64,000 bases of DNA from Amycolatopsis endophytica. GTDB lineage: Bacteria > Actinomycetota > Actinomycetes > Mycobacteriales > Pseudonocardiaceae. Shown in pieces: positions 41,241 through 50,277 of the stretch. Location: assembly GCF_013410405.1 (NCBI RefSeq), contig NZ_JACCFK010000001.1, positions 4,216,001 to 4,280,000 of the forward strand. Direction: 5' to 3'. The position numbers and the translations under genes are program-made. Each line of letters starts with the position of its first letter. The first letter of the stretch is position 1. The notes beneath the pieces are model-generated. The model was not told the origin of the DNA and did no database searches. It saw only the letters and a list, made by a program, of their open reading frames with translations.

Positions 41241-41586
41241 CGAGCACCGCCTGGAGTAGTTCGCGATCGGGGGCCACGGTCTGCTGGGTGGGCGAACGGA
41301 CGATGACGGCGCCCCGTTCGATCAGATCGCTGCACAGCACCTTGACCACGGCGAGGGGGACCTTGACGTACACGGCAATTTCGGCGACCGACAGCGGCCG
41401 CTGGCACAGCTCGAGGATCGTCAGGTGTTCCGGGGTGAGGCCGATCGGATCGTGCTTGCCCCGGATCACCATCACCTGCGTGGCGACGTCGAGCTTGATG
41501 TCGACCGACGGGATCCGGCCGCGCGTGATGGCGTACGGCCGGATCAGCGGCCCGGCTGCTTCGTCGTACCACTGGTCGTCCGCCAT
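41221..41586 (-). CDS. Conservon DUF742 protein (CvnC-like)
   Basis: A 121-residue DUF742 protein with PLIRPYAITRGRIPS at the N terminus and LTPEHLTILELCQRPLSVAEIAVYVKVPLAVVKVLCSDLIERGAVIV-like winged-helix character (positions 55-100; key segment PLSVAEIA). DUF742 proteins are predicted DNA- or protein-binding partners in conservons. ATG 41586 overlaps the cvnB stop by 1 bp (TGATG in the minus-strand reading), and its 3' end overlaps cvnD by 20 bp, so translation is coupled. The longer frame to 41745 lies inside cvnB and is rejected. Confidence 0.88.
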   Translation of the reverse strand: MADDQWYDEAAGPLIRPYAITRGRIPSVDIKLDVATQVMVIRGKHDPIGLTPEHLTILELCQRPLSVAEIAVYVKVPLAVVKVLCSDLIERGAVIVRSPTQQTVAPDRELLQAVLDGLNRL

Positions 41587-42011
41587 CAGTTGTGCTCCGG
41601 AACGAACCTCGCGGCATCCCGGGGAGCCGAGGTCATGTAGTCGCCGACGCGCTTGACCAGACGGCTCATCTCGTACGCGATCATCTCCACGTCGACGGTC
41701 TCCTCGGCGAGAATCGCCAGGCACGCGCCCTGGCCGGCCGCGCACACGAAGAGGTAGCCCTCCGCCATCTCGATGAGGGTCTGCAGGACCGGGCCGCGCC
41801 GGAAGTGCTTGCTGGCGCCCTTGGCCAGGCTCTGCAGGCTGGACGCGATCGCCGACAGCTGGTCCGAATCGTCCTTCGACAGGTTCGCGGACTTGCCCAT
41901 CAGCAGCCCGTCGGCCGAGAGCACCACGGCGTGCTGCGCCCCGACGACCCGGTCAACGGTGTCGTCGAGCAGCCAGTTCAGGTCGACCTTGGAATTCTCG
42001 TTCTCGTTCAT
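41586..42011 (-). CDS. Conservon roadblock/LC7 protein (CvnB-like)
   Basis: A 141-residue roadblock/LC7-domain protein, with LNWLLDDTVDRVVGAQHAVVLSADGLLMGKS, DQLSAIASSLQSLAKGAS and LIEMAEGYLFVCAAGQGACLAILAEETVDVEMIAYEM. These small alpha/beta proteins regulate Ras-like GTPases and are the usual CvnB partner of CvnD. ATG 42011 lies 21 bp downstream of the cvnA stop. Confidence 0.92.
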   Translation of the reverse strand: MNENENSKVDLNWLLDDTVDRVVGAQHAVVLSADGLLMGKSANLSKDDSDQLSAIASSLQSLAKGASKHFRRGPVLQTLIEMAEGYLFVCAAGQGACLAILAEETVDVEMIAYEMSRLVKRVGDYMTSAPRDAARFVPEHN

Positions 42012-42032
42012 CGATGAGGTTCGACTTCCCTC

Positions 42033-44468
42033 TCAGTCGGTGGTGGGCCGGGGGGTTTCCGGGGTGTCCGCGTCGCGCCCGCGGCGGGTTCCCTTGTGGA
42101 ACGCCGAAAGCGTGCTGCGGGTACGTCCGGAGAACTCGTGGTAGTCGGTGGCGTCGGACTCGGGGTCGTCGCGGAGCTGGGCGACGAGGTTCTGCTGCGG
42201 TTCGCGCTGCGGCAGCGGTGCCCGTGGTCGCTTGGGACGCGGCGACGGCGCCGGGGCGGGCACGTCGTCGGGCTCCACGACGGAGATCGTCTGCACACCG
42301 GTGACCTCGTTGGCCGTCTCCGGTTCGGGTTCGGCGTGCCTGCCCGACGGGATCTCCGCCGGGGCGCGCCGCACTGGTTCGGGGGAACCGTTGTTGTCGT
42401 GTCGTCGTCCCATACCGTTCGTGCCGGCCGTGCGGCCGGTCTCCTCCAGCTCGTGCGAGTCGTCCCCGGACATCGCGCCGGCACCGGGGAACTCCGGATC
42501 GGCGTTCTCGGCGACCTGGTCCCCGGTGGCGAGCAGGGTCGTCGGTATCAGGATGGTGGCGCGGGTGCCACCGTAGCGCGACGAGTCGAACATGACCTTG
42601 AGCCCGAGCCGCGCCGCCAGGCGCGCGACCACGAACAGGCCCAGGCTGGAGTCGGCCTTGAGCGCCATCGCGTCGAACTCGGGTGGCTCCGACATCATCC
42701 GGTTGGCCCACTCGCGCACGTCGTCCTTCATGCCCAGCCCCTGGTCGGCGACGTCGACGACGACACCGCGGGCGACCAGGGTGGAGGTCATGTGGACCTG
42801 CGACCCGGGCGGGGAGAACGTCGTGGCGTTGTCCACCAGCTCGGCGACCAGGTGGATCGTGTCGGCGACCGCGGACCCGATGATCGCGACCTGCGGAACG
42901 TTTTCCACCTCGACGCGGGAGTAGTGCTCGGTCTCCGACACCGCGGCCCGCAGCACGTCCATCAGCCACACCGGCTTGCGCCAGCGGCGGCCCGGCTGCT
43001 TGCCGCCGAGGATGATCAGGTTCTCGGTGGTGCGGCGGGCGCGGGTGGCGAGGTGGTCGAGCTGGAACAGGCCCTTGAGCTGCTCCGGGTTCTCCTCGCG
43101 GCTCTCCATCCGGTCCAGGATCTGCAGCTGGCGGTGCACCAGGCCCTGGTTGCGGTGGGCGATACCGAGGAACACGTTGTTGACACCGCTGCGGGCCTTG
43201 GCCTCGCTCGCGGCGGCCTGGACGGCGGTCAGCTGAGCGATGTTGAACGCCTCGGCCACCTGCCCGATCTCGTCCTTGCCGTGGTCCAGCCGGGGCAGCT
43301 CGCCGCCGATGTCGACGGAGTCCCCTTCCTTGAGGCGGCCGACGATACTGGGCAGCCGGGTGCGTGCCAGCTCCAGCGAGTCGTTGCGCAGGCGTTCGAG
43401 GCGGGTCATCAGGGTCCGGTCGACCAGCGTGCGGGACACACGGATGGCCACCCAGATCGAGGCGACGGCCGCGAGCAGGGCGACCACACTGCCGATGATC
43501 ACGGTCCACAGGTTGACGTTGCCCTTGTCCAGCGCCGCGCCGGAGGCCAGTTCGGACTGCTCGACGGTGAGGCCGATCAGCTGGGTCGACACCTGCGTGG
43601 TGAGATCGCGCCAGTCGTTCTCCTGCACGGTCAGGCCGCCGGAGTTCTCGCGGAAGGTGCCCGGCCCGTGCGAGATGATCACGTTTTCGGCGGCGGCGAG
43701 CCGCTGCCACTCGTCGCTCGTGGTGAGCGCGCGGTAGCGTTCACCGGCCTCGGGGGCCATGTAGCTGGCGATCTTCGCGAGCTGGGTGCGGTAGCTGCCG
43801 ACGAGCTGCGCGAACTGCAGGTGGTCGTTCGGGGCCATCTGGCCCGCGGCGAAGGCACTGGAGACCAGCGAGGCCGCCCGCGACATCTGGTCGGAGGCGC
43901 GGAAGATGTCCACCGACGTCATACCGCCCTGGGTGGACTCGGCGTCCGGCACCAGCCGGGCCTGCGAGTCGAACAGGTCGGTCGAGGTGTCCAGCAGCCG
44001 GTTGTAGAAGTCGTTGACCTGCTCCTTGGAGATGGTGCGCAGGTTGATCTCCGCGCGGATCACCGGGAGCTGGTCGAGGCTCGACTCCACCTGGTTCATC
44101 CGCTGCCCGATCTCGTCGGGTACGAGGCTCTTCACGTCGGTCAGCGCGGCGCGCAGGCCGGTCAGCGACTTGTCGATCGACTGCTGCTGCGCCTGCAGGT
44201 CACGCAGGCCCACCTGGGGGCGTTCGAGGTAGACCAGGGACAGCTGGCGTTCCTGCTGGACGGCGCCGAGCGCGGTGACGGCGGGGATCGAGACGTCCTG
44301 CACGGAGGAGGCCACGGTGCGGACGTAGATCGCGTCGACCAGGAAGTAGCCGGAACCCGCGATCCACATCACCAGCAGTGCGATACTGGGGATCAGAACG
44401 GTTCCGGTCAGGCGCTTTCGGATCGACTGGTGGTGGCCTTCGCCTGACTTCTCTTCTTTGTTTTTCAC
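42033..44468 (-). CDS. Conservon sensor histidine kinase (CvnA-like, nitrate-sensor domain)
   Basis: An 811-residue membrane kinase. TM1 is near residues 24-46, followed by an extracytoplasmic nitrate/sulfonate-sensing (NIT) domain of about 275 residues. TM2 is near 322-345 (VIIGSVVALLAAVASIWVAI), then a HAMP-like stretch and an ATPase region with the N box AELVDNATTFSPPGS and the G box VDVADQGLGM. The C-terminal 150 residues are disordered and rich in Pro, Glu and Arg. The phospho-acceptor His region (NVFLGIAHRNQGLVHRQL) is atypical. It begins the four-gene conservon. The 421-bp upstream gap likely holds the promoter. Confidence 0.92.
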   Translation of the reverse strand: MKNKEEKSGEGHHQSIRKRLTGTVLIPSIALLVMWIAGSGYFLVDAIYVRTVASSVQDVSIPAVTALGAVQQERQLSLVYLERPQVGLRDLQAQQQSIDKSLTGLRAALTDVKSLVPDEIGQRMNQVESSLDQLPVIRAEINLRTISKEQVNDFYNRLLDTSTDLFDSQARLVPDAESTQGGMTSVDIFRASDQMSRAASLVSSAFAAGQMAPNDHLQFAQLVGSYRTQLAKIASYMAPEAGERYRALTTSDEWQRLAAAENVIISHGPGTFRENSGGLTVQENDWRDLTTQVSTQLIGLTVEQSELASGAALDKGNVNLWTVIIGSVVALLAAVASIWVAIRVSRTLVDRTLMTRLERLRNDSLELARTRLPSIVGRLKEGDSVDIGGELPRLDHGKDEIGQVAEAFNIAQLTAVQAAASEAKARSGVNNVFLGIAHRNQGLVHRQLQILDRMESREENPEQLKGLFQLDHLATRARRTTENLIILGGKQPGRRWRKPVWLMDVLRAAVSETEHYSRVEVENVPQVAIIGSAVADTIHLVAELVDNATTFSPPGSQVHMTSTLVARGVVVDVADQGLGMKDDVREWANRMMSEPPEFDAMALKADSSLGLFVVARLAARLGLKVMFDSSRYGGTRATILIPTTLLATGDQVAENADPEFPGAGAMSGDDSHELEETGRTAGTNGMGRRHDNNGSPEPVRRAPAEIPSGRHAEPEPETANEVTGVQTISVVEPDDVPAPAPSPRPKRPRAPLPQREPQQNLVAQLRDDPESDATDYHEFSGRTRSTLSAFHKGTRRGRDADTPETPRPTTD

Positions 44469-44836
44469 GACGCTCCACGAAATCCTGGGGACCGGGACGA
44501 AGACGGCGACGGCACCGCAGAGCAGTACTCAACCACCCCTGTCAAGCGCTGGAAGCCGACGGATGCCGACCCGGCGGCTCGCGGGTTCTTCTCACGCTGC
44601 GTCACAGTCGCCGATCACTCGATAGATGCTCTGGTCGAAGTGAAATCATGGCCTACGCCGTTGCTCCGCGGCCCGCGACCCCCCGGTTACTGTGCGCAAA
44701 CGCCGCTCCCGCAGGTTGCGGCGACGGCCTGGCCCCCGAAAGCGCTTTCCTCGCTGCGGCGGCGACACGCAGCGAAATCCCGTGCGGAACTCACCCGGAA
44801 GGCGTGACGCGGCCGGGTTCTCCGACATCACGACGA
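44469..44836. other. Gene-free region upstream of the conservon
   Basis: No gene with protein character is visible in this 368-bp stretch; its open frames are Arg/Ser-rich. It should hold the conservon promoter, on the minus strand near its left side. I see no clear -35/-10 pair or operator. Confidence 0.4.
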
Positions 44837-44878
44837 AGCCGCTCCACGGGCGCGAGGAAGAACGCCCCTGGAGCGGCT
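44837..44878 (-). terminator. Terminator-like stem after the phospholipase gene
   Basis: AGCCGCTCC (44837-44845) pairs with GGAGCGGCT (44870-44878), with further inner pairing CGGGCG / CGCCC. It lies just after the phospholipase stop, in the minus-strand reading. No T-run follows. Confidence 0.6.
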
Positions 44879-44889
44879 CGTGAACGGGG

Positions 44890-46857
44890 TCAGACGCCCA
44901 GCGCGGGGTCGGTCCGCGTGATCCGGCCGGTCTCCACGTGCCCGGCCAGCTGCCGGACGACGCCGTCGCCGGTGACCGTCACGTCGTACCAGCCGTCGGT
45001 GGTCCTCGCGTGGTGCACGGTGGACGCGCCCGCCCGCAGCCGGTAGGTCTTCTCGCGGTCGCCGTAGGCGCTGGTGACGGTCAGCCGCACCGCGGACTTG
45101 GCGGTGAGGACCAGCTCGACCTGGCCGCCGGCGGTACGGGCGGACACCTCGGCCGCGTCACCGGCGAAGCGGCGGAAGAACCCGTTCGGTCCGTGGACCG
45201 CGACCTCCGACGACACCGGCCACTCGTCGGTCAGCCGTTTCCCGGCGCCGACCGTGTAGCCGCGGGGCCCGTCGGCGGAGGTGACGTGGAAGTGCGCGCC
45301 CGCCTCGCCGTGGTTGGCGAAGGTCAGCCGCAGCGCACCGCCGGAGGCCGAGCCGTCCACCGTCAGGTCGTAGGGCAGCGGCAGGGCGGCGCGCTGCCCG
45401 CGCTCCTGGGACGGCAGGGCGGGATCGGCCGGGGGAACGGGCACGTAGTCGGGGTGCCGGTCGCGGTCGGGCGGGTAGTAGCCTGCCGTACCGGGCAGTC
45501 CGGGCACCGCGTGGTCGGGCCGGGAGAAGTCGAACGCCGCGGTCAGATCACCGCAGACCTCGCGGCGCCACGGCGAGATGTTGGGCTCCCCGACCCCGAA
45601 CCGCCGTTCCAGGAACCGCACGATCGAGGTGTGGTCGAACACCTGCGAGCACACCCGGCCGCCCGTGCTCCACGGCGACACCACCAGCATCGGCACGCGC
45701 TGGCCCAGACCGTAGGGCTCGCCGTCCAGCAGCTCGCCGCCGGTGTCCACAGTGGATTTGCCGGGCAGGCCGGTGGCAGGCGGGGACGGGGGCACCAGGT
45801 GGTCGAAGAACCCGTCGTTCTCGTCGTAGGTGATGAACAGCGCGGTCCTGCTCCACACGTCCGGGTCCGCGGTGAGCGCGTCCAGGACCTGCGCGATGTA
45901 CCAGGCGCCGTAGTTGGCAGGCCAGTTCGGGTGCTCGGTGAAGGCTTCGGGGGCGCAGATCCACGACACAGCGGGCAGGTTGCCCGCCTTGACGTCGGCG
46001 GTGAGGACGTCGAACAACCCGTCACCGTTCTTGGCGTTCGTGCCGGTGCGCGCCTTTTCGTAGAGCGGGTCGCCCGGTTGTGCGTTGCGGTAGTTGTCGA
46101 AGTACAGCAACGAGTTGTCGCCGTAGTTGCCGCGGTAGGCGTCCTCGATCCAGCCCCAGCTGTGCGCGGCGTCGAGCCCGTCGCCGACGTCCTGGTAGAT
46201 CTTCCACGACACGCCGGCCTTCTCCAGCCGCTCGGGGTAGGTCGTCCAGCCGTACCCGGCTTCGTCGTTGTCGATGACCGGCCCGCCGCCGGTGCCGTCG
46301 TTGCCCGTGTAGCCGCTCCACATGTAGTAGCGGTTCGGGTCGGTGGGACCGACGAGCGAGCAGTGGTACGCGTCGCAGATCGTGAACGCGTCAGCAAGCG
46401 CGTAGTGGAAGGGGATGTCCTCGCGCGTCAGGTACGCCATCGTGGTCGAGGTCTTCGCCGGGATCCAGCCGTCGTAGCGGCCCTGGTGCCAGGCCCGGTG
46501 ACCGCCGTCCCAGCTGTGGTCGAGGTCCTGCAGGAACTGCAGCCCCAGATCGCGCACTTCGGGCCGGAACGGCAGCACCTCGCGCGCGCCGTCCGGCTGG
46601 TGCCACACGGATTTCCCGCTCGGCAACGTCACCGGGTGCGGATCGCCGAACCCGCGCACCCCGCGCAGCGCGCCGAAGTAGTGGTCGAACGACCGGTTCT
46701 CCTGCATGAGGACGACGACGTGCTCGACGTCGCGCAGGGTGCCGGTGCGGTGGTTCGCGGGAATGGCCGCGGCGCGGGCGATGCTCGGGGCGAGCGCGGA
46801 CAGGGCGGCGGATCCGCCCGCCAGCTGCAGGAACCCGCGACGGTTCAGGGCTGTCAT
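44890..46857 (-). CDS. Phosphocholine-specific phospholipase C, Tat-exported
   Basis: A 655-residue phosphoesterase-family (PF04185-like) enzyme. The N terminus MTALNRRGFLQLAGGSAALSAL is a twin-arginine signal (shown by its NRRGFLQ motif), and the catalytic domain starts VEHVVVLMQENRSFDHYFGALRGVRGFGDP. Later come HHxH-type metal positions, LTREDIPFHYALADAFTICDAYHCS, and ITYDENDGFFDHLVPP. The C terminus holds the two DUF756 beta domains expected in this subgroup. It would hydrolyse phosphatidylcholine outside the cell. It is convergent with the conservon region and divergent from the SIP gene. Confidence 0.92.
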   Translation of the reverse strand: MTALNRRGFLQLAGGSAALSALAPSIARAAAIPANHRTGTLRDVEHVVVLMQENRSFDHYFGALRGVRGFGDPHPVTLPSGKSVWHQPDGAREVLPFRPEVRDLGLQFLQDLDHSWDGGHRAWHQGRYDGWIPAKTSTTMAYLTREDIPFHYALADAFTICDAYHCSLVGPTDPNRYYMWSGYTGNDGTGGGPVIDNDEAGYGWTTYPERLEKAGVSWKIYQDVGDGLDAAHSWGWIEDAYRGNYGDNSLLYFDNYRNAQPGDPLYEKARTGTNAKNGDGLFDVLTADVKAGNLPAVSWICAPEAFTEHPNWPANYGAWYIAQVLDALTADPDVWSRTALFITYDENDGFFDHLVPPSPPATGLPGKSTVDTGGELLDGEPYGLGQRVPMLVVSPWSTGGRVCSQVFDHTSIVRFLERRFGVGEPNISPWRREVCGDLTAAFDFSRPDHAVPGLPGTAGYYPPDRDRHPDYVPVPPADPALPSQERGQRAALPLPYDLTVDGSASGGALRLTFANHGEAGAHFHVTSADGPRGYTVGAGKRLTDEWPVSSEVAVHGPNGFFRRFAGDAAEVSARTAGGQVELVLTAKSAVRLTVTSAYGDREKTYRLRAGASTVHHARTTDGWYDVTVTGDGVVRQLAGHVETGRITRTDPALGV

Positions 46858-46939
46858 GCCGGCCAGTCTGATCTCGCCCAGGGGACGGGAAGCGTCGCCA
46901 CGGCGACCAGACGGCGAACACTTGACTCCCCGAGCAGTA

Positions 46940-46958
46940 CGAGGTAAGCCTTACCTAA
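46940..46958. promoter_or_regulatory. IdeR/DmdR iron box before the SIP gene
   Basis: A 19-bp site centred on the palindrome AGGTAAG-C-CTTACCT (46942-46956), close to the actinobacterial iron-box consensus TTAGGTTAGGCTAACCTAA. It overlaps a plausible -10 (TAAGCC, 46945-46950) placed 17 bp from a -35 TTGACT (46922-46927). Repression by an iron-loaded IdeR/DmdR1-type protein is expected. Confidence 0.7.
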
Positions 46959-46975
46959 CTAACGGGAGGTGGGCT

Positions 46976-47689
46976 TTGAGCCGCTTCGAGAAGATCGTCC
47001 TGAATGCCTTGCGGGCGCCCACGTACCGGCTCGAAGTGAGCAAGGTGGACGACGTCGGCTCGCGCTACCGGAGCATCCGGTTCAGCGCCCCCGAGTTGCT
47101 CGCCGCGCAGGAGACCCCGCCGACGTTCTGGTTGCGACTGTGGATTCCCGTGGACGGCGAGGAGTACCAGCGCGCCTACACGGTGACGGAGGTGCGGCGC
47201 GACGAGGGTACGTTCGCGTGCCTGTTCAAACTGCACGACGGCGACGGGGTCGCGGTGGAGTGGGCGCGGGCGGCGGAACCGGGCCAGGCCCTGCGCGCGA
47301 CGGTGTACGGCCCGAAGCGCTTCGCGGTCCCCGCACCGGCGCCGGCCGGGTACCTGCTGGTCGGCGACCCGTGCTCGCTCCCCGCGATCAACGACATCCT
47401 CCGCACGCTGCCGGATTCCGTGCCGGCGAAGGTGGTCCTCGTCGAGGACCACGACGGCCTGTCCGTGGCGGGCGGCGAGGTGCACTGGTGCGCGACCCCG
47501 GCCGAGGTCACCGCGGCGCTGGGCGAGCTGGGCCGCCTGGAGGGCTGGCACGCCTGGGTGGCGACCGAGAGCGGTTTGACACGCGAGGTGCGTGGCGTGG
47601 TGCAGGAGGCTTTGGGGGTGCGCAAACAGGACATCACCGCGCAGGGGTACTGGACCAGGGGCCGGGCGATGGGCCGCGCCCGCCGCTGA
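46976..47689 (+). CDS. Siderophore-interacting protein (ferric-siderophore reductase)
   Basis: A 237-residue SIP-family flavoprotein with an FAD-binding barrel (RYRSIRFSAPELLA, EEYQRAYTVTEVRRDEG), TVYGPKRFAVPAPAPAGYLLVGDP and a C-terminal NAD(P)H-like domain (VLVEDHDG, WVATESGLTREVRG). It reduces ferric siderophores in the cytoplasm to release iron. The start is an unusual TTG at 46976, placed by GGGAGG six bases upstream; the long upstream frame runs back into the phospholipase gene. An iron box lies just upstream, which supports the function. Confidence 0.87.
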   Translation: MSRFEKIVLNALRAPTYRLEVSKVDDVGSRYRSIRFSAPELLAAQETPPTFWLRLWIPVDGEEYQRAYTVTEVRRDEGTFACLFKLHDGDGVAVEWARAAEPGQALRATVYGPKRFAVPAPAPAGYLLVGDPCSLPAINDILRTLPDSVPAKVVLVEDHDGLSVAGGEVHWCATPAEVTAALGELGRLEGWHAWVATESGLTREVRGVVQEALGVRKQDITAQGYWTRGRAMGRARR

Positions 47690-47703
47690 CCCCCCGCTCC
47701 CGG

Positions 47704-47836
47704 CAAACACGCCGCCCGGAGCAGCAAACACGCCGCCCGGAGCGGCCAACTCGCCGCCCGGAGCGGCAAACACGGCGGTGCGTCGGCGTGTTTGCTGTCT
47801 GGGGCGGCGTGTTGGCCGTCGGGGGCACTGTGTTGG
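47704..47836. repeat. 21-bp inverted-tandem array C (4 + 3 units)
   Basis: CAAACAC at 47704, 47725 and 47767, with a degenerate CCAACTC at 47746, then GTGTT(T/G)G at 47788, 47809 and 47830. All steps, including the central one, are 21 bp. It fills most of the space between the convergent SIP and Hyi-like genes. Confidence 0.87.
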
Positions 47837-47859
47837 CTGTTGGTGCACGCTCGGCGGGG

Positions 47860-48615
47860 TCAGTGTGCGGGGAGCCAGCCGAAACTGTCCGCGCTGGAGC
47901 CGGTGGGCGAGTACTCCAGCCCGACCCACCCGTCGTACCCGGTGGCGGCGAGGCGGTCCAGCCACCCCGCCACATCGAGCGTCCCCGTGCCCGGTTGGTG
48001 GCGGCCGGGCGCGTCGGCCACCTGCACGTGCCCGATCCGCTCCAGGAGCGGTGACCTGAGGAGCGCGCCGAGATCGTCGCCGTTGACGCCGAGGTGATAG
48101 ACGTCCGCGAGAAGCGCGATGTCGCCCGCGCCGACCTCGTCAGCCAGCGCCAGGGCGTCGGCGGCGCGCAGCAGCGGGTAGTCCGGCGCGCCGGACAGCG
48201 GTTCGAGCAGCACGGTGTCCAGGCGCTGCGCGGCGTAGGCGAGGTTGTCCAGCAGAACCTCCCGCGAAGCGCCGGTCCGGTTGCCGGGCAGCACGTTGAA
48301 CAACCGGCACCCCAGCCGTGCCGCGACCCCCGCCGCGACGTCCACCCCGTCCCGGAACTCCTGCGTCCGCCCGGCGAACCCGGCCAGGCCCCGCTCGCCC
48401 GCGGCCAGGTCCCCGTGCGGAACGTTCAGCGACACCAGTTCCACTCCGGCGTCGGCGACCGAGCGGACGAACCGCTCGACCTCGCGATCACCCGGCACGC
48501 CCGCGAACGGCCACCACGACTCGACACCCGTGAAGCCCGCCGAGGCGGCCGCCGCGGGACGGCGTTCCGGCTCCAGCTCGGTGAACAGGATCGAGATGTT
48601 GACGTCGAATCGCAC
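47860..48615 (-). CDS. Hydroxypyruvate isomerase-like TIM barrel protein
   Basis: A 251-residue xylose-isomerase-type TIM barrel of the Hyi family. It has MRFDVNISILFTELEPERRPAAAASAGFTGVESWWPF, LVSLNVPHGDLAAGERGLAG, LLEPLSGAPDYPL, LLADVYHLGVNGDDL and HVQVADAPGRHQPGTG, with the Glu, Asp and His metal ligands at barrel strands. It may isomerise hydroxypyruvate or a related sugar acid. It starts 3 bp after the FadD stop on the same strand, so the two genes are co-transcribed. Confidence 0.87.
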   Translation of the reverse strand: MRFDVNISILFTELEPERRPAAAASAGFTGVESWWPFAGVPGDREVERFVRSVADAGVELVSLNVPHGDLAAGERGLAGFAGRTQEFRDGVDVAAGVAARLGCRLFNVLPGNRTGASREVLLDNLAYAAQRLDTVLLEPLSGAPDYPLLRAADALALADEVGAGDIALLADVYHLGVNGDDLGALLRSPLLERIGHVQVADAPGRHQPGTGTLDVAGWLDRLAATGYDGWVGLEYSPTGSSADSFGWLPAH

Positions 48616-48618
48616 GCC

Positions 48619-50142
48619 TCATCCTCGCAGACGGGCGCGCAGCTCCAGTTTGGCGATCTTGCCCGTGGCACCCTTCGGCAGCTCGTCGACGATCCGCACG
48701 CGCCGCGGGTACTTGTAGGCCGCGATGCGTTCCTTCGCCCACGCGACGATCTCCTCCGGCTCGGCCGACGCGCCGGGCTTGAGCGACACCACCGCGACGA
48801 CCTCCTCGCCGAGCCGCTCGTCCGGCTCCCCGATCACGGCCGCCTCGCCGATCGCCGGGTGCCGGTAGAGCAGCTCCTCGACCTCCCGCGGGTAGACGTT
48901 GAACCCGCCTCGGATCACCAGGTCCTTCTTGCGGTCGACGACGAACACGAACCCGTCGGCGTCGACGTAGCCGAGATCGCCGGTGTGGAACCAGCCGCCG
49001 CGGAAGGCTTCCGCCGTCTCCCGCGGCCGCTTGTAGTAGCCCTTGGTGATGTTGTGCCCGCGCAGGACGATTTCGCCGACCTGCCCGGACGGCAGCGGCT
49101 GGTCCGTTTCGTCGACGATCCGCAACTGCACGCCCCAGAGGGGCTTGCCGATCGAGAGGATCTTGCGGTTGTCCGCGCCCGGGTTGACCGTCGTGGTCGA
49201 CGCCGACTCGGACAGGCCGTAGCCCTCAAGAACCGGGATCCCGTACTTGTCCTCGAACCGCCGCAGCACCTCCTCGGGGATCGCCGCGCCACCCGAGCTG
49301 CCGATCCGGAGGCTGCTGGTGTCGTAGCCGGTGGTGTCGGCGTAGGCCAGCGCGTGGTACATCGTCGGCACGCCTGCCATGATCGTGACCCGGTCGCGCT
49401 GGATCGCCTCCAGCACCGCGGGCACCTCGAACCGCGGCACCACCGAGACGGTGCGGCCGTGCCGGGCGGAGGCGTTGAGGATGCTGGACAGCCCGTAGAC
49501 GTGGAAGAACGGCAGCACGGCGAGCGCGACGTCCTCGGGTTCCGCGCCGAAGCGCTCGCTGCCGAGCGTGCACGTCATGTAGAGCTGGAAGTGCGACAGC
49601 TCGGCACCCTTCGGGCGGCCGGTGGTGCCGCTGGTGTAGAGGAGCACGGCCGTGTCGTCGGCGGCGCCCGGGAAGAGATCGCGGTCGTCCGCGGGCTCCA
49701 GCAGCGCCGGGAACGCCAGCGTCCCCTCCGGCCAGGCGCCGGTGTCGAGGTCTCCGACGACCACCGCGTGCACGCCGGTCAGCTCCTTGAGCGCGGCGGA
49801 CACCTCGACGGCGCCCGCGGCATGGGCGATGATCATCCGCGCGTCGGAGTCGTCCAGGTGGTAGGCGATCTCACCCGCCTTGAGCAGCGGGTTCAGCGGC
49901 ACCATCGTCAGGCCCGCCTTGAGGATCCCGAAGTAGGCCACGACGAACTCGGGCACGTTGGCGAGCTGCACGGCGACCTTGTCCCCGGGATGCAGGCCGC
50001 GTTTCCGCAGCGCGACGGCGACCCGGCCGGATCGCTCGTCCACCTCGGCGTAGGTCATCGCCCCCGACGGGAACCGCAGGAAGTCCTTGCCCGGCGTTGC
50101 CGTCGCGGACTCCCGCAGCATGATCGCCAGGTTGAAGCTCAT
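48619..50142 (-). CDS. Long-chain fatty acid-CoA ligase (FadD-like)
   Basis: A 507-residue adenylate-forming ligase. The ATP motif LLYTSGTTGRPKGAELSH is near residue 167; EGYGLSESASTTTVNP is the A5-like motif; GWFHTGDLGYVDADG and DRKKDLVIRGGFNVYPREVEELLYRHPAIGEAAVIGEPDE follow. The catalytic Lys is in TGKIAKLELR near the C terminus. The long open frame starts at 50232, but ATG 50142 gives a normal N terminus. It is followed at 3 bp by the Hyi-like gene. A TetR-like palindrome lies 136 bp upstream. Confidence 0.85.
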   Translation of the reverse strand: MSFNLAIMLRESATATPGKDFLRFPSGAMTYAEVDERSGRVAVALRKRGLHPGDKVAVQLANVPEFVVAYFGILKAGLTMVPLNPLLKAGEIAYHLDDSDARMIIAHAAGAVEVSAALKELTGVHAVVVGDLDTGAWPEGTLAFPALLEPADDRDLFPGAADDTAVLLYTSGTTGRPKGAELSHFQLYMTCTLGSERFGAEPEDVALAVLPFFHVYGLSSILNASARHGRTVSVVPRFEVPAVLEAIQRDRVTIMAGVPTMYHALAYADTTGYDTSSLRIGSSGGAAIPEEVLRRFEDKYGIPVLEGYGLSESASTTTVNPGADNRKILSIGKPLWGVQLRIVDETDQPLPSGQVGEIVLRGHNITKGYYKRPRETAEAFRGGWFHTGDLGYVDADGFVFVVDRKKDLVIRGGFNVYPREVEELLYRHPAIGEAAVIGEPDERLGEEVVAVVSLKPGASAEPEEIVAWAKERIAAYKYPRRVRIVDELPKGATGKIAKLELRARLRG

Positions 50143-50277
50143 CCCTGTCCGCCCTTCCGAACGTGGTTCTGCCTTTCGGGTCCGGACCGTGCTGAAATGC
50201 CCGGTTTTCCCGTGGGTCGATATGCGACACAACAGAATCCCGTTCGGTTTTGCGGCGACGTCGACCCGTCAGCCAGT

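Noticed and set aside
44469..44836. A gene in the gap upstream of the conservon
   Set aside because: Only Arg/Ser-rich frames with no ribosome-binding site or known motif.
47704..47836. Coding repeat (heptad peptide) in array C
   Set aside because: Reading frames stay open only because 21 is a multiple of three; there is no start/RBS context, and inverted halves give different peptides.
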